This document shows positions 56,604-64,000 of a stretch of DNA of 64,000 nt, piece after piece. The notes under the pieces were generated by a model. It ran no database searches. It worked only from the letters and a program-made list of their open reading frames with translations, and was not told the origin of the DNA. The stretch is from positions 2,160,033 through 2,224,032 of the forward strand of contig MNCI01022611.1 in NCBI GenBank assembly GCA_015680685.1, written 5' to 3'. This DNA comes from Gnetum montanum (lineage: Eukaryota; Streptophyta; Gnetopsida; Gnetales; Gnetaceae). Position numbers and translations under genes: made by a program. Each line of letters begins with the position of its first letter. Within the stretch, counting starts at the first letter, position 1.

Positions 56604-57942
56604 TAACATTCTAGTATTAATTGCCTCATTATGAATCATGTTAGTTAATGAAATTATAATTATTATTTTCCTAGCTTTTTAATACCTTAAACATGTTCAT
56701 ATACATCCAAAACATCTGCTAGTTACCATAGGTGAAATATGTTATTTTTGTCAAACATCAGTGTCACTACACCATGGTGAAAAATATGGAAAAGTTCTAT
56801 CAGAACTTTTGTTATGATTTAGATTTATCACAAGTTGGATTGTGATGTTTGGAGTGAATGCAATCACCCCTACTATTGGAAGAAGATGATGTAGGTAAAA
56901 GTTGAGTATGAAACAAAAAATAAAAAAAATGCAGAAAAGGTAAATTATTATAAAAAGTATGAAAATAAGGATTAGATATGATGAAGAGAAAATAGTAAGA
57001 AAGGTAGGTTCAATAAGGGTTTAGATGTAAAAGAAATATGGTGAAAGAAGGAACATCTCCTCTACCTTCAAAGATTAGTTGAGAGAAGAGTTTCAGTAAG
57101 TAAAAACATGTTCAAATCTGAAAATTACCAACAAATCTACCATGTATCGATATATATATATCCAAGATTAGAAAATTTCCAATCTAAGATGCACAATTGG
57201 TGCTAAGAAAGTAAGCATTTCCAAATATTTATAGATATATATATATCCAAGATTAGAAAATTTCAAAAATAATGATTTAATTTAATATTGAGTCACATGT
57301 ATCGACAAAAGGGTTTAAATGACCCATTAATGGGTTTAAGTTACTAAGAAAATATTATAATAAGCTCACATATCCAAGAATGTATTCCAAAATAAAAAAA
57401 GAATAACTAAAATAATAGAAAAATTTATTTAACATGTGTTTTTTCCTTAGATTATTCCAAAATCAAATAACATAAAAATATAATAATAGAATAGATAAAC
57501 ATAAATGAAATACCTGCAATGCACCACCACCATCCTTTTAAATTATCTTACATAAGAGGCAATAAGTATCAATAATTACTAAGAAATAATAATCAAGAAA
57601 AGAAATACAAAATAATAATATTTTCAAATATGTAATAAGAGTAAGGTACAAGGTTCAAACCTTTAGAAAATGAGACATAATAAAAGATGTACACTTACCA
57701 ATATAGGAGAGGTTGTTCCAAGATGCATTGTATACAAGTTTATAAGCAAATACGTCATGATGTACTAATAATAAAATGCTACAATAATATATGCAAATAA
57801 TAAGGCAATGATTCAAACCTCAAGATGCACAATCATAAGTATAAGTATGAGATAGATATTAGATTATACTAGCATAAACCACTAGTAAGATATAATATAT
57901 TATTAACATACTATATTTAAATATACCCTTATGGTTAAGAAC
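56604..57942. other. AT-rich flank, no recognised gene
   Basis: A short local duplication (57140-57180 and 57229-57270, sharing ATATATATATCCAAGATTAG) is the only structure seen. Confidence 0.5.
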
Positions 57943-57947
57943 CAAAT

Positions 57948-58813
57948 TGATGTGTAATGATTTGGTCTACTTCGATATTGGAGCCTCAATATCAGATACC
58001 CGATATCAGAGCCCAAGAAGTGATGTTAGATATTCAATACCGTCTCCTTCATGGTAGCCTATAAAGACAATAGTTGGGTGCATGATTGGGGAGAGTTTTT
58101 AGTTAGTTTTTGATAGTCTTTCTTAGATTTCTAAATTCAAGTTCTATTATTCCCAGTGTATGCTTGTAGTGTGATGTTTATGATTGTACGACATTCTTAT
58201 TTAAGTGTGACATACTTGGACATGTTACATGATTAGAAATAAAGATTGAGATTACCTCCATAATTGTAGCATTCACTTAGATTATTATTGTTGCTTTAAT
58301 TATTTAATTATTTATTGTTTTACTTAGTTAATATTTCCATTTATTACTCTTTACGATTCTTGTCATTAAGCGGAATGAGTATGACTTAATCATGAGTGCT
58401 TAAGTGTAACTACTTGGTAACCTAGCAGTGTATTATTTGGCAAGCCTAGTAACGTACGCTTGGTAATTCCATCAATGGTTATACAAAGTCCAAGGCATGT
58501 GTAGATGATTAGAAATGGATATGAATTGTGTGTAGGCTAGTTTAGGTTTTACTTGTCATTGTTCATTAGCTTAATTAATTTATCTCTTTATTGTTATTAG
58601 GAGTAGCATAGGATTAGACAAAATCACATGCCTCACTCTGGACTAAACCATACATGACAAAGTCACCACTAGTCCAAGTGGGAAGATAGCAGACTACAAT
58701 CAAGGCATATTGATTTAGATGCACAACTAGTCCCACCCACCGAATTTGATCAAATCATGCGTGAACACTTATGATTTGTATGATTGAGCATAGGGGTACC
58801 TTGTTGCTCATCA
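57948..58813 (+). mobile_element. Solo LTR of Athila-like family with perfect target duplication
   Basis: Aligns with the LTRs of the element at 43765-53012 in opposite orientation, from TGATGTG to CTCATCA. It is flanked by CAAAT on both sides (57943-57947 and 58814-58818). GATATTG/GATATCA units lie at 57973-58020, a TATAAA-like box near 58061 and AATAAA near 58218. It is a recombination relic of a full insertion. Confidence 0.92.
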
Positions 58814-58818
58814 CAAAT

Positions 58819-59017
58819 GTAAGAAAATAAATATGGAACCTAAGATCCTAGGTTCAAAACACTAAAGTGTTGCATGCCTTGAAAATCCCAAAACTTCATT
58901 TAATGATCTTACAAGACACCTAGGGCAAGAAAATACAAAGGGACAAGACCAAAACTATACATAGCATATAAATTCATAACAAATCATTATCCTAGTAAAA
59001 CACACATACACCATAAT
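58819..59017. other. Spacer, no feature
   Basis: AT-rich; nothing recognised. Confidence 0.5.
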
Positions 59018-59146
59018 CATAATACATAAGCATAGGTTCGATTCTAGTAGGTAGCACTAGGTTATAAGCTTTTATAAATCTTAGGGTGTATCTATGTTTC
59101 ATTTATTTTGGGTTTCAACCAAATCCCCCATAATACATAAGCATAG
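59018..59146 (+). mobile_element. 5'-truncated SINE with perfect 18-bp target duplication
   Basis: The body 59036-59128 starts at the B box (GTTCGATTCTAG) and ends GGTTTCAACCAAATCCC. Both flanks carry CATAATACATAAGCATAG (59018-59035 and 59129-59146). It matches the second half of the SINE at 4431-4571. The long duplication shows insertion by LINE-type target-primed reverse transcription, fairly recently. Confidence 0.9.
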
Positions 59147-60663
59147 TCAAACCCATAGATCAAGTCTTTTGAACAAAGTAATAAAGATTTCCACTTGTGC
59201 TATCAATGTTGAAAGTCAAAATTACATGCAAGATCTAATCCTTACTATGATACATAAGAATCTTCTCCTTGCAAGTGTTAAGGGATAACAAGGTATCCAA
59301 TCTCTATCTAGTGGGAGTACTAAGAGGAAAATTCCAAACAAATAAATGGTTAAGATCAAAGCACAAAAATACATTCTACTATCACGTATCACCTTGTTAT
59401 TTATAAAATTCAAAATATAAAATCATATTCTTAGAACGACATTCACTTTTCTAAAATATAAAATCAATAAATAAAATATAAATCAAGAATTATTAAATCA
59501 CACAATCCTAAACATTAAATAAAATACAATTAATAAAAGATAATTAAGTCTACCATACAAACCTTTAGGAAATTTTAATAAAATATAATAAAATATCATA
59601 CATCCATATACCTATCATATTACCTATGCCTTATCCTCAAATCCATGATAGCTACTAACTAGCCAAAAAATACTAGTTTACTAGCCAAACAATACTAGTG
59701 AAACAACTAAAGGGTACTAACATGTGTGACTGAACATGAGGTATTACATAAAATTCACCTAACTAATCATTCAAAATTTTCTATCATAGTTGATCCTACC
59801 GTTTTAAGACCTTTGGTTGTTGATACTAGTTTCATTGTCCCTACTCAATCCATCATAACTAGTAGTTCTTAGCTTTCCATTACATGCCTTATACATAATC
59901 TTGAGGAATTGCTACAGTTGCATAGCCTTCATAACTTAAAATGAATTAAGTTCCATTTGTAAACACTTCTACAACTTAAGAAACTTTGCTAGGCATGATT
60001 TTGAATGTGATTTCACTTTTGTATGGGCTAGTGAAACCTGTAATTCTCATAAGACTTATGAGAATCTTTCAAATGTATTTAGAGTTTTGAGAATATCTTG
60101 GAAGAGTTAGAAATTTTTGGGAGCCTTACACAACATTTGCTATGCTTGTGCTACTTGCTTCATTTGGAGAATAAATTTCTATAGGTAAGAGAAATTAATT
60201 TAATATAAGATTTTTTTGCTTCCTTATCATCAACTTTCTTAGTAGCTTTCTATTTTTTTTCTTTCAAAATGAAAGAAAGAAGTTTGAAACTTTAACATGA
60301 AGCTTTGAGGGGATCATGTTAAGGAATTAAGTTTGAAACTTTCAAAGCTAAAAGTTTCTTGAGTTACCAATAGGAATTTTAAGGATTGTCATAAGCTTTG
60401 GAGTAGAATAGCAAGTTGTTGTGATGTTTTACAGAAAAAGGATGCCAATTAAGAGGATTGAGATACTTTAGTGAAAAAGAAAGAAAAGTTGATTCATTTT
60501 TTGGAAGCAAAATTTTAAACAGTACTCTTAACTTCTATTTTGAATCCTATTCTTTTATAATTATACTTATTCATTTTTTGATCCATATCTATGTCTTCTT
60601 ATTTGATTCTAACTCCATTGAATTTTTTTTTATGATTACTAAGATATAGTAAAACTTCTTTTT
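59147..60663. other. AT-rich flank, no recognised gene
   Basis: Short open frames only, and no conserved block seen. Confidence 0.5.
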
Positions 60664-60668
60664 AAAAT

Positions 60669-60904
60669 TGATGAGTGGTGAGGTACCCCTACGCCCAACC
60701 ATATTTATCACAAAGCGTGAACATGCAATCCAGTTGAATTCCATGCACTTGACAGTTTCTGGTACACTAGTCTTCTAGGAAGTGAACCTTACCCTAAGGT
60801 CATTTGTTTTCTTCTTGATTACACTTGTGAAACATAATGGTATGGTTAAGAGTAATTGAGAGATATCATTTTTATCATTTTATGTTTCATGTTTTTGGGT
60901 GCTT

Positions 60905-60954
<50 letters not shown>

Positions 60955-61634
60955 TAATTTAATAACTAATCTAAATTGACTAACTCACTAGTCTCTAACT
61001 AATCCTAACATAAGCATCAATTTATGCTTTTTGTACATGTCCTAAACCCATGTATCCACTACTAGGTTACTAAGTGCTATGCTATTGGATGTACAAGGTA
61101 ATAACACTGCTGGGATTACTAAGCGAATATGTGTTACACTCGAAGGGATCAGACTTATGTATTTAATCTATCTAGCTTATCTTGCTTAATTAGCTTAATT
61201 ACTAGAAAACATTAAATAATTAACTAAATGCATTAAATGCATAAATAAAAATATAAACTATCCAGAATGCTACAAGGTTTATCAAGAAGCTCGTCTTTAT
61301 TACCATAAACACTATCATGCTTAGGTACAAAAATGCTCGAATAAAGATCCGTACACTTAATGACTCTTACTGTGAGCACTCAGGAGAAATATTCTAGCTT
61401 TCAAATGTAAAAACTGCAAGAGTTCAACTACTACTATGAATCCAATGCCCATAAACATAGCTAGAAGCTTGTATTTATAGTTTTTGCTCTAGGGCTATGT
61501 CAACGAGACCTTGTTAATGTAGCAAATGCCACATCGGTTGGGCAACACCATGTAAATGGAGCCTCATCAATAGGGGTTCATTGATGAGGCCACATTAACA
61601 AGGGCCTATCAACATAGCTTATTGATGATTCATC
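60669..61634 (-). repeat. 3' LTR of right-edge element
   Basis: It contains a TATAAATA box (complement of 61472-61479), a long GA microsatellite at 60907-60948 and an end CACCACTCATCA shared with the other Athila-like LTRs. GATATC palindromes are absent from its start. Confidence 0.82.
60907..60948 (+). repeat. (AG)n microsatellite
   Basis: About 21 uninterrupted AG units inside the LTR. Confidence 0.98.
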
Positions 61635-61647
61635 ATACCTCCATGAT
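61635..61647 (-). promoter_or_regulatory. Polypurine tract of right-edge element
   Basis: Minus strand AATCATGGAGGTA directly before the 3' LTR, a variant of the ATGGGGGTA tract of the relatives. Confidence 0.65.
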
Positions 61648-61884
61648 TAAATGAAAACTCATCCTTGCATTTTTTTACAAAATTGGAAAGGTATGGGATT
61701 ATTTATTGACCCTCTAAAAAAATAAAAAAAAAATAAACTGAATCAACAAAATTGAGTGCTTGAGTGTACAGATCAACAAATTACAAAAATTGTGGTGTTC
61801 ATAACACAAAATTGAATACCATTACATGACTCTACAAATATTTTGACAACACATCCTCTAATGACATGAAGATGGTGATGAAGA

Positions 61885-64000
61885 TTAGATAGTCCTAGGT
61901 GGTAGTGGCTCTTGGGGCTCTGATGCACCTTTGTTGGCTTCAGGCCCATGCAGTGGTTGAGGTGGTTGTGACTATTTTGCTATAATTGCAACCTTTAGTG
62001 GAAGGTGAAAGGCATCAAGTAATGGATTCATCTTCTCCTCCTTATTTCAATGATCATTCAAAGTTCATGTAGCTTTCCCAATGTTGGTTAGAATGGGAAC
62101 ATCCCATGGATAGGACATGATTAGGAACATCTCCTTTACATTGACAAACTAGGCAATAAACTATTTACATTCAATGTGAAATGTTCTTACTCCATTTTGT
62201 AGCTCCTGATAGTCATTCATTTTTCTAGCTAGGTTCTTGGCAGTTGATCTTTGATTTGTGAAATGTGCCTTAAGAACCTTGAGTTTAACATTAGCCATCG
62301 CAAGCTTGTCCTTGGTGTCCTTGTGGTGCTTGAACTTAGCCTGATACAAAAAGTACGAGCTGGCCACTTGCTTCCCCAACTTAGATCATGGCCTTCTAGT
62401 AGTCAATATGGATAGATTTTTGTAACAGAGATTGGCAAGCTTCATATACTCTACCATCTCCTCAATCTACAAATCCTTTGTGCATATTTCTACTTTGTTG
62501 TAGACATCTATTCCATCAACGATGGGTTGCCAAACTTCCCTTCCTTGCTGGAGTGGTTGGAGGGCATCATTTACCTTTTCCAATTGGATATGTTTTTCAT
62601 TTGTTTCCTTTTGTAGATAAAATTTCTCTTTGTAATGATCTTTAACTTTCTCAAATTTGCGAGCTTTAGATTTCTAGGCAGCTACCTCTAGTGAAGGGCA
62701 CACACCTCCTCCATGGAGAGATTCTTATTTTTGGCTGCTAATCTTTTTAGCTCTATATTTTCCCTAGCCAGCTACTCTTGTTGTTATTGGATGAAATCTA
62801 TTAATTACTGCTTGTGTGCATTAATGTTTTGTAGGCGATGATTCTCTGTGGTTAGTTGGACATTCTCCTAGCGAGTTTAATCCAAGGCTTTTTGAATCTT
62901 GTGCTACATGGCTTTTGCTAAGGATCTATAGAACACCACCATCTCCATTGCATTCTCAACCCCTTTGAGTTGAGACTAAAGCTATCACATAGCTTCATCT
63001 CTTGTGAGTGCTAGGTTGAGAAATGTGGGATTAGGGATTTAGGCTTTGAGTTTAGCAACTTTTAAAACCAAGTATTCATTCCACTCTCTAGCTATTTTGA
63101 GTTACCCCTCCAATATAATGTTCTTGCCCCTTGCCTCTAGTAGCTCCGATTGGGTTGCAGTGATGTTATCTAGAAGGTTAAAGACATCTAGAAGTGGTTT
63201 CTCAGTTCCCACTAGTCAGTTTAATAGCTCTTCATGCTGCACTGCACTTATTTTGCCACTTATAGTTCCTGTGGATGTTTGCACATCTTTGAGTGCAATG
63301 ATGTCTGGTGGAAATGCCATAGATGTGTTAAGCATTTTGGCAATTCTGTCAGTGATCATTTCTACTGCTATTTCCTACCCTTGGTGCTACATTACCAAAA
63401 GAGTTTCCCCTTCACCCTCCTCCAAGAGCATTGAGAAGGTCACAACATTCCTAGAAATTTCTAGGAGTGGCTATTGTTCTGTGAGAGATATTATGATCTC
63501 TCTGGTGCTTGGATTTGACCTTGTGGGTAGTTATGTTCTTTGGCCAAAGAAAATGAGTTCAACCTCATCCATCACACTAATTTTTTGGGCCACCACATAA
63601 ACGTGATTCATGGAAGGTCCATATATAGATGGGTTCCCATCACTTGTGCCTACTCTTTCTCTTGTTCACTCAAGAGCCACTCTCTATATTCATGCAACCA
63701 TTGGGTGGTTGTAGCTATGTGTGGCATTGTTGTTTGAGTGGTAGATGGTGGAGGTCACTACTCCTCTTCTTGAACTGTAGTTGTAGGCATTTTATCCTTC
63801 ATCATTTTTGCCTAGTTAGTGGTTGGAATAGTTCTAAAATTGTTGTTGATGTAATAAACTATCCCTCTGATTTTACAAAGTTTCTTGATGAGGCATGGGA
63901 AAGGGAGTGCCTTCCTTCCACGTTAATTTTCTTTAAAGCATTGCTCCATCTCTAGATAGATTAGTTGCGAGAGGTTAATTGGAAATCTCCCATGCAGATC
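61885..64000 (-). CDS. Extra ORF of unknown function, C-terminal part (decayed)
   Basis: C-terminal part of a long ORF, ending at the stop 61885-61887 (EPLPPRTI). It aligns with the ORF at 44834-47565: LPFPCLIKKLCK beside LPFHCLIRKLCK, VQTSTGTISGKISAVQHEEL beside AQMLSGTLMTPVAHEDIL, and ITATQSELLEARGK beside VTVAQSNLIATKGK. The lower part (62379-62161, DTKDKLAMANVKLKVLKAHF) has coiled-coil character. Several stops are present, so it is a pseudogene, and the start is outside the window. Function unknown. Confidence 0.6.

Larger units (their letters stand above)
60669..64000 (-). mobile_element. 3' part of a further Athila-like element with the extra ORF
   Basis: Minus-strand element cut by the window edge. 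The 3' LTR is 60669-61634 (element orientation TGATGAA to CTCATCA), preceded by a purine tract and by an ORF homologous to that at 44834-47565. Its gag, primer site and 5' LTR lie beyond 64000. The LTR differs strongly from that of the element at 43.8-53.0 kb, so these are separate families. Confidence 0.8.

Noticed and set aside
56604-56614. ATTCTAG near both ends of the chromovirus-type element as a target duplication
   Set aside because: The matching bases do not abut the LTR border on the right (TAAC intervenes), so the resemblance is not a proper duplication.

Overview
This is nuclear DNA from a large-genome seed plant. It is AT-rich and has long introns. Apart from one host gene at the left edge, almost everything recognisable is retrotransposon, and the retrotransposons are nested in one another. 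I cannot name the species. A gymnosperm or another repeat-rich seed plant would fit, but nothing seen here decides it.

Host gene (1-3.5 kb, minus strand). Three short exons encode the N-terminus of the catalytic A subunit of the vacuolar H+-ATPase (VHA-A). They have canonical GT-AG borders and matching phases, with a 2.6-kb first intron, and the gene runs off the left edge. This is the only intact host coding sequence I can support.

Left repeat block (3.6-21.5 kb). A decayed L1-type LINE carries two tRNA-derived SINE copies in or beside it. Next to it lies a gag-only LTR element on the minus strand (7070-21487). Its 3' LTR is split by a 9.6-kb Athila-like Ty3 element (7169-16783, plus strand) with gag, protease, RT, RNase H and integrase, all with stops. 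Its 5' LTR is inverted. The Athila-like element contains a 539-bp segment that looks like an inverted contig in the assembly.

Middle block (21.5-41.3 kb). Weak gag and RTE-LINE remnants lead to a well-preserved minus-strand Athila-like element (27961-35292) with a perfect 5-bp target duplication. It has lost RT, RNase H and integrase by an internal deletion. A Sirevirus-like Ty1/copia derivative (35353-41331) follows, with long repeat-expanded LTRs and only a gag remnant.

Right block (41.6-64 kb). A chromovirus-type Ty3 element (41622 to about 56603) is split in gag by another Athila-like element (43765-53012) and in integrase by an inverted solo LTR of its own family. It ends in a fold-back made of LTR 5' ends. 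A solo LTR with a perfect CAAAT duplication, a 5'-truncated SINE with a perfect 18-bp duplication and the 3' end of a further Athila-like element close the window.

Most notable observations: (1) two diverged Athila-like elements (43.8-53.0 kb and 60.7-64 kb) carry, in the env-like position, a homologous ORF of about 900 codons with predicted coiled coil, although pol is absent in the one that is fully visible; (2) a U3 block dense in AGATGTCT/AGACATCT is shared between a Ty1/copia-type LTR and a Ty3-type LTR, and similar motif arrays occur in the chromovirus LTR; (3) the Athila-like LTRs begin with an array of CGATATCG palindromes; (4) polypurine-tract-like motifs recur three times within one element.
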